From: Bisporella sp. PMI_857
Taxonomy: Eukaryota; Ascomycota; Leotiomycetes; Helotiales; Helotiaceae
NCBI GenBank assembly: GCA_021307315.1
Contig: JAJSPD010000006.1
Location: 186,001 to 250,000, forward strand
Direction of reading: 5' to 3'
DNA: 64,000 nt
How positions within the stretch are numbered: the first letter of the stretch is position 1; each line of letters starts with the position of its first letter. The notes below the pieces were generated by a model. That model ran no database searches and was not told the origin of the DNA. It saw only the letters and a program-made list of their open reading frames with translations. Positions 12,320 through 24,838 of the stretch are shown piece by piece. Position numbers and translations under genes: made by a program.

Positions 12320-13991
12320 ATGCTTTCGCGACATGCGCCTTCAAAGACCATAACCTCCCTCACCTCTCGAGCCATTCCTGCGACCACATGTGCCGTTTCG
12401 AAGGTATGTAGCTCGACACAGCAAAGCCGAGGACTTGCCACTGTTCAGGATGCACCTCCACCAAAGCGCGTTTATGGTGGCTTGAGAGACCAGGATCGTA
12501 TATTCCAGAATCTCTATGGACACCATGGTGCGGACCTTGCCAGCGCGAAGAAATATGGTGATTGGTACAAGACAAAGGAAATTCTAGACAAGGGCCATGA
12601 CTGGGTACGAGACACATCTATCCTGGTGAAGCAATATACTGATGACAATTGGCATAGATAATCTCTGAGATCAAAGCTTCTGGTCTGCGTGGTCGTGGTG
12701 GTGCTGGTTTTCCGTCCGGAATGAAATGGGTACGTACTCTACTAGAGATGGATGTACGATGCTAATGTTGGATAGTCTTTTATGAACTTCAAGGACTGGG
12801 ACAAGGACAATAAACCAAGATACCTGGTGGTGAATGCCGACGAGGGAGAACCGGGAACCTGCAAGGACCGAGAGATTATGCGAAAGGATCCCCACAAGCT
12901 GATTGAAGGATGTCTAGTTGCTGGCCGGGCAATGAACTGTACAGCCGCGTACATCTACATCCGTGGCGAGTTTTACCATGAAGCAACAGTCTTACAAAGA
13001 GCAATTCAGGAGGCATACAAAGATGGATTGATTGGAAAGAATGCTTGCAATAGTGGTTACGATTTCGACGTCTTCCTTCACCGAGGAATGGGGGCGTACG
13101 TTTGCGGAGAAGAGACGTCACTTATCGAATCTCTTGAAGGCAAGCCAGGAAAGCCGCGTCTGAAGCCCCCGTTCCCAGCCTCCGTTGGTCTTTTTGGATG
13201 TCCATCGACAGTGGCAAACGTCGAGACAGTCGCGGTCGCACCAACGATTTGCAGAAGAGGAGGATCTTGGTTTGCTAGCTTCGGTCGGGAGCGTAATCAA
13301 GGCACCAAGCTATTCTGTATCTCTGGGCATGTTAACAATCCTTGTACAGTAGAGGAAGAAATGAGCATTCCTCTACGGGAGCTTATTGATAAGCATTGCG
13401 GTGGAGTCCGTGGAGGATGGGACAATCTTAAGGCTATCATTCCCGGTGGATCATCTACACCTATCCTACCTAAGAGTGTATGTGACGATCAGCTTATGGA
13501 CTTCGACGCATTGAAGGATAGCCAATCAGGTCTTGGCACAGCTGCTGTCATTGTCATGGACAAGAGTACAGATGTTGTCCGTGCGATCTCTAGACTCAGC
13601 CACTTCTACAGACACGAGTCGTGTGGTCAATGCACACCTTGCCGAGAGGGTAGCAAGTGGGCAGAACAAATCATGAAGAGATTTGAGAAAGGGCAGGGCA
13701 GAGTCCGTGAGATTGATATGTTGCAAGAGCTGACAAAGCAAGTTGAAGGCCACACTATTTGTGGTAAGTAGTTCTCTCGCGTGTACTGAATAACTTAGAC
13801 TATAACTAACGCACAATATAGCTCTCGGCGAGGCTTTCGCTTGGCCTATTCAAGGCCTCATCAGGCACTTCCGGCCGGAACTAGAGGCGCGGATGAAAGA
13901 TTATGCAGAGAAGAATGGAGGTGCTGCGTTGGCTGGTGGCTGGGATCACAATGCTTTGCAGCAGGGCAAGTTGATTGCGCCTGGTCAATAA
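12320..13991 (+). CDS. nuo-51: NADH dehydrogenase 51-kDa flavoprotein (NDUFV1/nuo-51)
   Basis: FMN- and NADH-binding subunit of mitochondrial complex I; it takes hydride from NADH and passes electrons to the Fe-S chain. Four exons (12320-12604, 12658-12729, 12776-13763, 13822-13991) with short GT...AG introns join without any frame problem. The N-terminus is basic and hydroxylated, a mitochondrial presequence. The FMN/NADH site is visible as [16 protein letters not shown] and [14 protein letters not shown], the [18 protein letters not shown] motif follows, and the N3 4Fe-4S ligands lie in [12 protein letters not shown] with the distant cysteine in [14 protein letters not shown]. The end ([10 protein letters not shown]) is as in other fungi. 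An ATG at 12269 would add 17 residues; 12320 gives the better presequence. Complete and apparently functional. Confidence 0.97.
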
Positions 13992-14542
13992 ATAGATGTA
14001 GACTGTGTATAGGAGATGCATCACTGTATTAATCAGCTTCACCCATTGGGTTTCCTTTATGGCGGCGTTAAATAAAATATTATTATTGAATAGGCTGTGG
14101 TGGCATTTTTTTTTCAGAGTCTCATGATCATATAGTGAAGACTATAAGACATTTTCTAACCTTTGACCCTCGAACTTCGAAAATACGTCTGTTGGTCTTC
14201 ATTTTCAAAGTAGGTGCCAAGCAGCCCCTATTCTAGCCTGCACATAAGCGAGCATGTAATCTACCTTGCAAGCAAACATTTTCAGAACTTATTCATCAAT
14301 AATATCCTAAGCATCTTAATCTCGTCCGTTCCTTCTTCTGCTTCTTTTAAGTTCTTATCTACGGGTCTGGGAAGCACATCACCCGAATTTTGGCACTTGC
14401 CAATCACGGCAATAACATCGTAATAAACGTTGAGACATAGGAGAGCGTCGCAGCTCAAAAGCACGCCATACCAGAGCCATTCTGTCAAAAGACGGTTTCC
14501 TACTAAACTCTCTCTTTGTACATTACCATATAATGGGAGGCG
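13992..14542. other. Intergenic between complex I gene and PEX11
   Basis: 3' flank of the complex I gene and promoter of PEX11. Only short chance open frames; no repeat or RNA recognised. Confidence 0.5.
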
Positions 14543-15468
14543 ATGAGTGCTAAGCAATTTATACGCTTCACAACTGATGCTGGTATGTTCGCATTCGTCT
14601 TTTTTCTATATCTCACGTGATCATCCTTCAGCAGGACCCTCCGCGCAGGCAGTATGATTAACACTTTGCCCAACAGGTGGTCTAGAGAAGGTCCTACGGC
14701 TTCTGCAATCATTATCCCAGATCCTTGCCGCGTGGTCATTCACAAACTCAGATGCTCTGTTCTGGCTACACCTCAAGAAGCAATTTGCTCTTGGTATGCC
14801 TCCTTGTTTTACAGCATCAGGTTTTACGAAGCTAATTGAAAAAAAACTGTGAATAGGACGCCGTTATTTCCGTTTCTTTAGATTTCTAGATTGTTTTCAA
14901 AAAGCGCAAGAATGTTTTGATAGCGAGGGCGGTTGGTCAGATATCGTGTTTGGTGTAGGGAAGTGGAGTTTCTTAGGGTTGTATATGGGGTTGGAATCAT
15001 TAACTATTGTACGTGGCTACCTCCGCTCCTTCTTCTTCCTCGTTGCCGAGTGTTTGAGAATAAATCTGACGATTCAAAGCTGGATGCAATGGGATCTACC
15101 CCACATCCTGGGCAGAAACCTTCATGGTCGAAGCCAACAAATTCTGGTTCTATTCCCTCGTTCTCTCTGTCGTGTCCGGGCTGCTGCGAATCTTCTGGCT
15201 TTCGCGCACTCACCCCGTCTTCAGGGGAATTTCTACCACCTTGGGCACTCCTAGCAAAGAATATGAACAAGAAGAAGCCGAGAAACTAAGGCTAGAGGCT
15301 AGACTAAAGGGGAGGACTTTGAAGAGGAGACTGGTCACGGATTTATTTGACCTCTTCATCCCAGGACATGTTACTGGATGGATGAGGACAGGAACGGTGT
15401 GGGTAGGCATTGCAAGCATGGTAAGCACGACGCTTTCGAGTATAGATGTGTGGGATAGAGTGAGGTAG
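14543..15468 (+). CDS. PEX11: Peroxin PEX11 family protein, one indel
   Basis: Peroxisomal membrane protein that drives membrane elongation and division. Exons 14543-14582, 14677-14793, 14857-15008 and 15080-15468. The start MSAKQFIRFTTDAG, then GGLEKVLRLLQSLSQILAAW and RRYFRFFRFLDCFQKA match the N-terminal amphipathic region of PEX11; KWSFLGLYMGLESLTI and FYSLVLSVVSGLLRIFWL are membrane segments, and a charged linker leads to the last hydrophobic helix and SSIDVWDRVR. The third intron joins to LDAMG and then the frame slips: one more G in the GGG at 15091-15093 gives YPTSWAETFMVEANKFW. Product about 230 aa, normal for the family. It may be the PEX11B/C-type paralogue rather than the main PEX11. 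Confidence 0.8.
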
Positions 15469-15660
15469 TTTAAACACGAGAGAGCAAGGTGCGTATCATT
15501 AGTCCAAAGTGCTGCTAGTCTATAGGCCTTGGCAAGTAGAGGACATATTTTAAGCAGAATATAAAGCATCCGATGCTCCAGTTATCGTGGTACTATAAGG
15601 AGCAATAAATAAACGGTATTAAGTTGGTGTGCTCGTTCGGAAACTTGGCTTGGAGGCTCC

Positions 15661-16410
15661 TCAGAGGAGATCTTCAACGCTGCCTCTAGGCTCTTCAGAC
15701 TCCGTCGTCTGTTTCCTAGCAGATCCTCTCTCGGAATCATCCACAATCTCAGGAACCTTCGTGTCTACTGGTACTTTCGCTTGGCTTTTGGCAAGTTAGC
15801 GTGATACCGCAACTCTCTTAACAGATGATATAGAAGCTGGTAGGCCACACTTACGACTTCACCGGGGCCGCCACCAAGTTGTACTCCAAGGCCGGCAGCC
15901 CGCTCAAGACCTGAAATGTAACAACAAAATAGGCCATCGCATTCGCGATCTTCCAGGGCTTATACCACGTTACAAAAATCTGCCCAACGAACAACAAAAG
16001 CAGCAAAGAGCCGCCCAGGACCATTCCCGTGTAGCGTGCCAGCTTGGGTGGGCCTCGATGGCCAACCCCGCGCTTCCATTTCTGGTTGCACAGCTCGACG
16101 GTGACTTTGAAGAGATAGAGGCCTGGTGTTGGATGAAGCTCATAAGGTTGAAGATCAGGATGAGCATCAGGAAGATGTCGGCGGCGACTAATTCCAAGGA
16201 ACCGTCGATGATGAAGAATGTGAAGGAGGTGATGGCGAGTAGGGATGAGAGGGTACGTGTTAGGAGCGTAGTGTTGAAGGTGAGGCTTCGTGCCGAAGGG
16301 AACCGCTGCTGGCGGGATGGTGATGGAAGGGCATGTGTGGAAAGGAGAGGCGATGGGGGCCACTCTTGGGAGCCTTCTTATGGAAGAGTGGAGTAAGATG
16401 GTGGACTCAT
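15661..16410 (-). CDS. Small multi-pass membrane protein, function unknown
   Basis: I do not recognise the family. Two exons, 16410-15855 and 15784-15661, joined by a GTAAGT...AG intron. Four hydrophobic segments are visible, around SLLAITSFTFFIIDGSLEL, DIFLMLILIFNLMSFI, GGSLLLLLFVGQIFVTWY and NAMAYFVVTFQVL, with a basic loop (CNQKWKRGVGHRGPPK) between the second and third. The tail is acidic and hydrophilic (KVPEIVDDSERGSARKQ) and ends EDLL-stop. Two defects occur: an in-frame TAA at 16378-16380, eleven codons after the ATG, and a missing base in the CC at 16125-16126. The start codon is therefore uncertain. Convergent with PEX11, 190 bases apart. Confidence 0.6.
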
Positions 16411-17363
16411 TGTTATGAATGTTGAGAATAGATGTTTTGAGACTTTATATTGATACTTCAGAGTGCAATTGTAACTTGAACCCTATATATGAAGAGGCGG
16501 ACTGTATGAGGAACCCAAAGGCACTTAGATGTTTGAGATATATGTCTGCCTCACCGTTGGAAACCAACGTCCACCAACCGATTGGTGCGGCCCTCCACCA
16601 CACCAGCGTAAGTTCTTGACCTACGGACAGGACCTAACGCAGTAAGAGAGCCATCATCAAAACCCTGCAAGCACCCCCATGCACCCACGAGTCACCTAAT
16701 CAAGCTACTGACTGCGTTTTGCTCGTACCAGTATTCAAAAGGCCGGACACTTAATATGCATTTGGCATGGACTCTTGTATAGACAGGCTGCATCAAATGC
16801 ACTATTTCCAATCATGAATGAGACATTTGCCTTGGAGAAAACAATAAACTTTGCCTTAGTTATGCAATGTTAAGTGTTTCTACCAATGCCTATCTTGCCT
16901 AAGCATTCGCAAAACTTCCCAACGTAGACGATCAGATCGATTACCTTAAGCGAGGGTTTTAGGGGGCACCCATCTCTCTTGATTGACACCCTTAGGATTC
17001 GAGACTTCTAGGCATCCATATCTGGTATTCCGTAAACATCATTCTTAAGTTTACCATCACCTGAGTAAGCACAACCTCTACAAGAGGAATGAGTTACTAT
17101 AAAAGGTAAAGCGGGAATGTAACTCAAGTACTATGATACGCAGACAAAAGTGGTGGATTCGTTCGGAAGAACTCCGAGCGGAAGCCTCCCCGCACTCCCA
17201 CTGCCACAACGTGGCAGTTGTCCGGCATCGCAGGTTGAGACCCTTTCGAAGAAGTATTTTATTGTTGAGACATCTAAGATACTATTGAGGCTCGTAACTC
17301 AAAGATTTTTCTTTCGTTCGAAAACGGTAAACAACTATAGTGTCCCAGAAGGCGTAATCAACT
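16411..17363. other. Intergenic, divergent promoter region
   Basis: Separates the membrane-protein gene from the transaldolase-fold gene. AT-rich with no open frame of interest. Nothing else recognised. Confidence 0.5.
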
Positions 17364-18872
17364 ATGGCTACCCCGCAAACGCTTCTGCAGCTCCTGCAGA
17401 CCAGAACCATTGTGGACTGCGATACCATGGACGTGGAATGTCCAAAAGCCTTGGGCCCTTTTGTTGACTGTACCTCAAATCAAGTACTTCTCCCACCGTC
17501 CAGATTAGACACTGGGCTGACTGCCTCATGATAGGCGATTGCATACTTCCAGCTCCAAAAGACTCCTCCAGATGCTCTCAAACTCAAGGAGACATTGAGC
17601 CTTCTGAGATCTCCTGAAATACCGGACGCTGAGCTTGCCGTTGAAATTGCGGTATGATAAGTTACATTTGACCTTTTATATCAAAGCCTGTAACTCCTCC
17701 AAGAAGCGTATATTCCAAGGAATACTTATTCCTGCTCTGTCTCTCCACGATTGTGGAATCAAACTTAGAAGTCTGGATTAAAGCATCCAAGTCCGCTATC
17801 CCAAGAAATACTAAATAAACCCTCTCATTTGTCATACTTCAGCATTTTTCATGTTTCTGAGCAAGGATGCTTTTCTAAATTATTTCTCAGATGGTCTCCC
17901 TCCAACTCGAAATATCCAAATACGTAACGGGCTTCGTCCACGTCCAAGTAAATCCGTACTACTCCTACTCCTCCTCCAAAATAATCTCAAACTCTCACCG
18001 TAAGCAGGCTTCAATTCCCTATATATTCTCCCCTTGAGAACATAAAAACGAAAATACACGTATTCTTTCCTTCCGAAGGACATCATTCCCCCACGTCAAG
18101 TAGCGATTCCGTTCCCCTCAATTAACATAACCAAAAGGCATCGTAAAGATCTTCCAGACCTTAGACAAAACATTCGATACCAAACGAATCTGTATCAAGA
18201 TCCCCAGCACCTGGGAAGGTCTGCTCGCGTGCCGAACTCTCGAAGCCAGCTCTCCGCCAATAGCGACTCTGGCAACGACGCTGTTCACCCTCGAGCAGGC
18301 CGCGCTCGCTGGGAGGTAGGATGCCACTACATTGCGCCGTACGTCAACGAGCTACAAGTCCACTTCAATCCCTCGTGAGTACCCTTCTCCCGCCCACAGT
18401 CAGCACCAGGCACTTACCAAACCAGATTTGTCGACCCGTTTGTAGCACAAGCCCTGGCGCTCTGCCTGGATTTCCAAAACTACTACAAGGCAAACGCCGT
18501 CTCCACACAGGTCCTCCCCGCAAGCCTGACGTCAACTGATGAAGTTATGGCCCTGGCTGGTGTGCACCATATCACCATCGCCCCCAGCCTTCTCCAGCTC
18601 CTTGCTTCTATGCCAGCCACTGAAATCCCACCCTCTGTCTTCGATGGTTTAAGGCTGGAACCTGGGACATTCCCGCTGTTAAGCTTCGTCCAGGATGAGG
18701 CTGCCTACCGCATTGCTTTTACACGGAGTGGTAACGGGGAAGGGGAGAGGAAGTTAAGGTGAGATCACCATTTTATGCTAAATATAGGCTATACTGAATT
18801 TTTTAGGCTATTAATATCTTCTGTGATTTCCAGACTAAGCTGGAGGAGGAAATGAAAGCTCTAATTGTCTAG
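17364..18872 (+). CDS. Transaldolase-family protein, one clear indel
   Basis: Belongs to the fungal transaldolase-like family (TIM barrel, class I aldolase). Six exons: 17364-17483, 17535-17651, 17891-17999, 18138-18374, 18426-18758, 18808-18872. Visible landmarks are DCTSNQAIAYF near the N-terminus, VTGFVHVQVNPYYSY, then RICIKIPSTWEG with the presumed Schiff-base lysine, LATTLFTLEQAALAG, GCHYIAPYVNELQVHF and QVLPASLTSTDEVMALAGVH with the following TIAPSLL strand. The frame breaks at GGG 18311-18313; one more G gives AGEVGCHYI. The last intron (18759-18807) also needs one base to reach AINIFCDFQTKLEEE. About 325 aa. This group is separate from the main pentose-phosphate transaldolase and its substrate is not established. 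Convergent with HFM1. Confidence 0.82.
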
Positions 18873-19173
18873 GAAATGTGGATAGACATGGCAAAGGAAT
18901 GGGCAGAGTAAGACTATATCATCTGGACATAGCTATTGCTCCTCAACATGATATAACTTGGATATTTACAACGCCGTTGCGGAAGTTCAATAGCAAAACT
19001 TTCTTTTTCATCTAGATTCCGAAGCAAAATACAGCAAGTTCACCCCTCCTTATGTATCCGTAATGATAAATTCAATCAATGAAATCAACGACATCTTTCA
19101 AGCTCTCAATAATATCAGGATTCCATTCCATCAACCCAAGCGGGTAATAATTTCTGAGAGGCGTTTTCTTCTT

Positions 19174-22100
19174 TCACGGGTCCTCAGACGTAAATAGAGC
19201 TCGCTCAGCTTTCTGGTGCTTGGTGACAGGTGGGTCGGAGCGTGGAGCTTGATTGCTATGCGATTGGCCAGGACTGAAAGATAGTTCTTGAGCTCGCTTG
19301 AAAATAGGACATGGTGAGTCAAGCTGGTGTTTTTGACGGGCGGCCCGCATCAATGGACTGGAGTATACGTTCTCATCTTGAGTACCTTTACCACAAGCAT
19401 CGTAGTCAATGACGCCATTCTCAAAGCTTGAATCTAGCTTGGGTAGTGGAGGTTTCTCTGGAAGGACAGGATCATCGAGATCAAGCATCGCTGCTTCAAG
19501 ACTATCCATTGAGCCTCCATGCATCGATGATACAGAATTGGCCGTATGCCGGGTACCCCATGAAGGCTTAGGTAGGTCAGGGGAATCTGTGTGAGCGTTC
19601 AAAAGTGTTGATAAGGAGGGCAGATGCCCATCTGATGAAGCAGTGAAAACCCAGCGGATCATCGTGGTCCACAGGATCCTGCCTCAGAAACGGAAGGTCT
19701 GGCTCGTCGCCACTCGCATATGAAAATTGTGGTTTTCTCTTAAGGCGCCGTACATTTATGCCTTCTTGCGCCGTCGTCTGAAGTTTGTGCAACTTGCTAT
19801 ACTCTCTTGGTGTAAGTTTTGAGTACGGAACTTGTGACTCTCCTTCAGCAAGGCCAATGACTTCCGCACCAGCATAGTGCTCATCATCAAACATCGTGGA
19901 CCTCGAGTAGGTTGACCCTCTGTTCAGCTTGGGATTGTTAACAATTGTCTGTAAGTACGTGCGAGTATACGACCAACCTTCCTTAGTATTAGTAGATTTA
20001 GTAGCAGCTCGCGGATTATTCTCAGTTGCTCTGTGGTTTTTACTATTGGCTTGAGAGGGCTCCTTGGAAGAAATTAACTATAATCCAGTCAGCAAATCCG
20101 GAAGGCTGTCAGGGGATATTTCGAATATGCAGACATTCTGAGTCTTCGACTAAATGCTGTTAGTAATTGATCCCATGTTGATCTACAATAGGCATACCTG
20201 AGTCAATGATAGCGGCAGCTCCCCTGTCCCGTAAGAAGACTGTGATGAGATGAGGACGGAGAATTTGAATCTTAAATCATTGAAAACTCACTCGCTTTCT
20301 GACTTTTCTAGGCTTGTCAAGACCTTCACTGCAACATTTATGCTTACATGGTTGTCCATTTTTGAGTGGCCGACCACGACTGCAATGGTGATTACAGGTC
20401 CATCTGCCGTTTTCCAACTGTGTAGACTCCAGACCTTCTTCTGATTCGTCAACTTTGACACCAAGAAATTTGGGAGGGTCATCTATCTCATCGATGTCTC
20501 TGAAATTATCTGATCTATAGTCAGTTCGAGGGGCTTCAAAATTTTCGACAGCTGCGAGAAGTTCCTCATCCTCGAATTCACCGTCTCCAAAATCGTCATT
20601 CTTCTCGTTGCACTGCTCTTCTTTGACAGATGACAAGGAATTTTTTATTCTTTTTGCTGGTGGTGGGAACGCAGAGGCAGGAATATTATGGTTCAACCGA
20701 AATGACTGCACAGTGCCCACGATCTCGTCGCAGGCAAAGCAACAAGAAATTTCATCTTCAGGACTACTTAATTCGACAGTAAATTTTAACTCCGCCCCGG
20801 CCCTTAATTTCTGAATGTTTGCACGCCAGAAGTGAACCAGATTGCCACCTGAAGTTTCAGCCATAAACGTCAAAGATGGCTTCTTTCCATTCCAAGTCGG
20901 GACCTTTGAATTTTTGTATCCAAGGCAAACTTTGAGTTTGACTTTAGGATTTTCGCCAGATATTGGCGGTAGTGTTTCAATAATTCCTGCTGTAATGGTT
21001 AGGAGAGGAAACCAAGCCACAGCATTTAGCATATTTCGCCCAAAGGGAGGATTTCGTCCAATGATACGCTCGATGTCATTTGTTTCCAAGCTAGCAAACT
21101 TTTCAACGCTATTGATATTACCTGCAGCAAGTTTCCGAATTGCTGCAGGGCCAATATGTGGTAATTGTCTTAGTTGCAAATTGGAACTCTCCCAGGATTC
21201 CGCGGCAATGCTTCTGGCAATGAGAAGGGCATGTCGAGTTGAGACAGCATCACAATCCCAAGATTTACAATCAATGATGCATCGAACGAGCCGCTGAGCT
21301 CTCTCGAATATGATAGTCCTTTCCATTGCATACTGTCTCCGAGAAATACTGATATCTTTATCATCCGGAAGTTCGACACCTCCTAATTGAGCTTGAATGA
21401 TAATAGATATCTTGTGAGACGTATTGTTGTAGATGGGTCCTTGAACAGGATACTTGATGGAGGCAGACTTGTTCAGCTCTTTCAACAGTGACCTTTCGTT
21501 AGCTTTGATGCGAAGGTCGCCAAATTCTGGTGCCTGACAGAGGACGTTGAGCTAAACTCGTTAATCCCTCTCTTCCAAGACAATGATATGCTTACGATTT
21601 GTTCAGGCTTTACCTGGGATGGCAAACCAAGAAGTAATTTCATAGTAGCAAATTGCACCATATACCGAGACATGGCGTTACCATACTCGGTACATCCAAA
21701 CGTATTCTTCTGTGTGATGAGCTGATGGTCCTGAAGGAGCTTAACATCTCGTTCACAGACAAGGCGAAGTTGCTCGTCAACATCTCTGCTTGGGGCGATA
21801 CCTTCTAGCTTGTAGTAGTCCAAGTTCTGTCTCATCCGGACGCTCAGAAATGTTCCATTCAGCCACAGTTGCGCTGTATGAAGATTCTTTATGGTGCCGA
21901 GACCAATTTCAGAATTGAGATGTTCGATCAAGTTCAAGTGAAGAGTGCTTTCTAATATATCTTTACCAGAAATCATCTGCTTGTATCGATCGACGTTGCG
22001 TGAGCGGGTAAGGATAAGAGCAATTGCGCTGTCGTCAAACTGTGGTCTTCCAGCTCGCCCCAACATCTGCATGACTTCCAAATCTGAGTACTCGGCTAGA

Positions 22101-24210
22101 CTGCCACTCTGGAATCCAACAGTTCCTTTCAAAACAACCAGATGACAGGGTAGGTTGACACCGACTGCTAAGGTCGAAGTACAGCAGATTACATTGATAC
22201 CGCCTTGCAGATATGCAGTTTCAACAGCCATACGATCCATAGGTTCGAGGCCGGCATGATGAAAGGCTACGCCACATTCTACTAGAGATTGCAGTTCCTT
22301 ATTGACGACAACGGTACGGCGAATGGGCAATGGCCATGCTCGGTCTACAACCCGCTGTCCGGTCCACCATTCAGCGAGAATCACAGCGGTTCCTTCACAT
22401 GATTTCCGTGTCAAACAAAAGACCATGATTGGCTTTTTCTGTGTATACTTTTGTAACAGCGTGGGAAGCTTGCTGTCAAGAACCTTCTCAAACTGAAAAT
22501 CGTTACCTTTACATTCAAAGCCATGCACAATTTTCTGTAGCTTAACTGGTCTGAAATCTTCTCCAAATGCTTCCCGGTGAGCAGGCAGCCGCTGGTTTAC
22601 ATGATCTTTGCCTAGCCATACAGCTATGTCCTGAGAGTTTGGGACTGTTGCACTCGTAGCAACGAATCGAACGTTAGCAGCACATGCTTTCATGCGTGAT
22701 ACAACAGCTTCAAGAGTGGCACCTCGAATATCCTTTAGAATATGAACTTCATCGATAAGAAACAGCTTCACCATTTGAAGCAGTTTCTGATGGTCTGACC
22801 ATTTGCGAGTCATACTGTCCCACTTCTCGGGTGTCGTTATGATAATAGAGGCATTTCGAATTTTGTTCATCTCTGACTGTTCCGTATCACCTGTAAACTC
22901 AGCACAGGCAAGATTCAAATGACTGAACTTTTTCGTCCAGTCCCGCACACGCTCTGAGCAGAGCGATTTCGTAGGCGCTTGATACACAATCTTGAACTCC
23001 CCTGACCTATGACTCTCAGCAAGTTTACAAATTGCCAGCTCCAGAAGCACGGTCTTTCCACAGCCCGTTGGAGCCGACACTACTATATTGTCATTGCCCT
23101 GATAGATTGGTGCAAAGCATTTGGACTGTACAGCATTGAACAATTCGTATGGGAAAACTTGGCGAAATCGATCTGGGAGCTCATGTGGAGATACTAATTG
23201 AATCCCATGTGCCATCGGTGGTGCTGACCAAGGGATATTGTGGGTCCATTAGGGCTGACCGGACACAATTATTGGAGCTGCAATTTGATGATGAGGTGGT
23301 GGTGTTACAGGAGGTTCATTATATCGAGTATAATTGTCTTCAAGCCGCGGATATGATGTCTGCGAGCCTGTATGGTGGGGTGACTCGACGTAAGCTGATC
23401 CGAGTCGTAGGGCTGGAACTCGGAAGGAATGGGGGAGAAGAAGTAAGGATTTGTTGGTCCTCTGGACTGTATTGAAAGCCACCTGTGAACATTAGAGAAA
23501 CACTTAAGAATAGTCCTCTTGAAAAGGGCCAGGCTTACTTAAGTTGAAAGGTGGAGTAATCTGTTGCTTAGGAGGTTGCAGTTGTGCTAGTCTCTCCTGC
23601 TGTACGCCCTGGATATAATTTTCCGATGCTATGTTCGACTGTGGTACTGATCTCGGTAGAAGCATATTAGTAGCTAACCGGCTTAGAGGACTTTGTGTAG
23701 TTTGCATACTGGCTACCTCCATCTGTGTTTGATTTAGAGGTAGTCCTTGACGCAAGTTCTGAGTAAATTTGAATTGATGGTCTGTACTGATCATGGCTCT
23801 CGGTTCTTGGTCCCGCTGGTTGTAGGTCGGCCGTGGTCCAAGGGAAATTCTGGCTGGACCCATATTCGATGTCGGTAGTCTAGGAATAGCTGGTTCATAG
23901 TTGAAGGCGTTTTCACCTGTAAATCATAAGCTTCGAAACACAGCAGGCTTGTCCACTAACCAATGTCATTAGGAAACATGAATTTTGTAGTTGTTTGTCT
24001 TGATGCAGGGGCGAAATTGAATTCTCTGGGGCGAGGATGGAAGGAGGAGCGACCAAATGGTTGCAGACTTCCAGAACCATTGCGTTCTTGTCTTCCATGA
24101 TTCTGTGTAGGCTTGAAGCTAAAATTACGATCATGACCGTTCTCACCATATGTATTCGAGTGATCGCTAAGAATACGCTCCATATCAGGATCCAATTCCA
24201 TACTGGACAT
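19174..24210 (-). CDS. HFM1: Meiotic DNA helicase HFM1/MER3
   Basis: Ski2-like superfamily 2 helicase that stabilises strand-invasion intermediates and promotes class I crossovers in meiosis. After a long polar N-terminus (24210 to about 23230) comes the helicase: Q-motif region FPYELFNAVQSKCF, motif I SAPTGCGKT, motif II as LIDEVHIL (DEVH), motif III ATSATVPN, motif VI MLGRAGRP; then winged helix and a Sec63 domain with the helix-hairpin-helix LRQLPHIGPAAIRKLAAGNI. A zinc-binding-looking cluster CNHHCSRGRPLKNGQPCKHK follows, then low-complexity C-terminal exons with EREYSK-like segments and a stop at 19174. At least six small introns. The 577-codon helicase exon is intact. Defects: a frame change near 23402, an in-frame TAA at 23249-23251, and one extra base near 19647. 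Size about 1,500 aa fits the family. Confidence 0.9.
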
Positions 24211-24838
24211 CCCTAATTGTGGGCAGCACTCAAACTAGCGAGCCCTGCTCTGGAGGAATCTAGGCAAACTACAAAGCTTGAGACGTAAGGTCGTGATAGA
24301 GTGGGTTCCAGTCGAGAGCAGAAGAAACATGCATTCTACTTCACTTGGTAAGATACAAAGTGCTACTGAGACACGGAAGAGAGTTGCCTGAAGGTTGTAT
24401 CACACATGGAAGGCAGGACGGGCACTTCCAACTCTGGTAAGACTACCCCACGTGACTAATGTGAAAACGACAAGCGAAACCCCCTGAATAAGATGCACCA
24501 TTTTAGAGGTATGCCCCTCAAAAGCGCCTTTAAATTGGACAAAGCTTTCATACACAAGACTCTTCAAGTCTAACCAAAATTGCAATAACGCCATGCACCT
24601 TATTCTCTTACGCATGACTCGTGATTTATCATAACTGTCCAAATATCTACCGCAATGCCGTACCCAGCCGCCTCGGATCAGGCAAATGTCAACAACGCCA
24701 TGTATCATGCCCGAAACAAAGCATCCTTCCGTCCTTTTTTGCACTAGCGCACTCAGGCTTTTCTATACAAGGTGCTTAAGCACCTGCCACTTGGCATACA
24801 GTGGATAGTTCTACCTCTGTTCTGTTGCCAAAATATTT
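24211..24838. other. Intergenic, HFM1 promoter and transporter 3' flank
   Basis: No recognisable coding sequence, repeat or RNA. Holds the HFM1 promoter by position. Confidence 0.5.
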
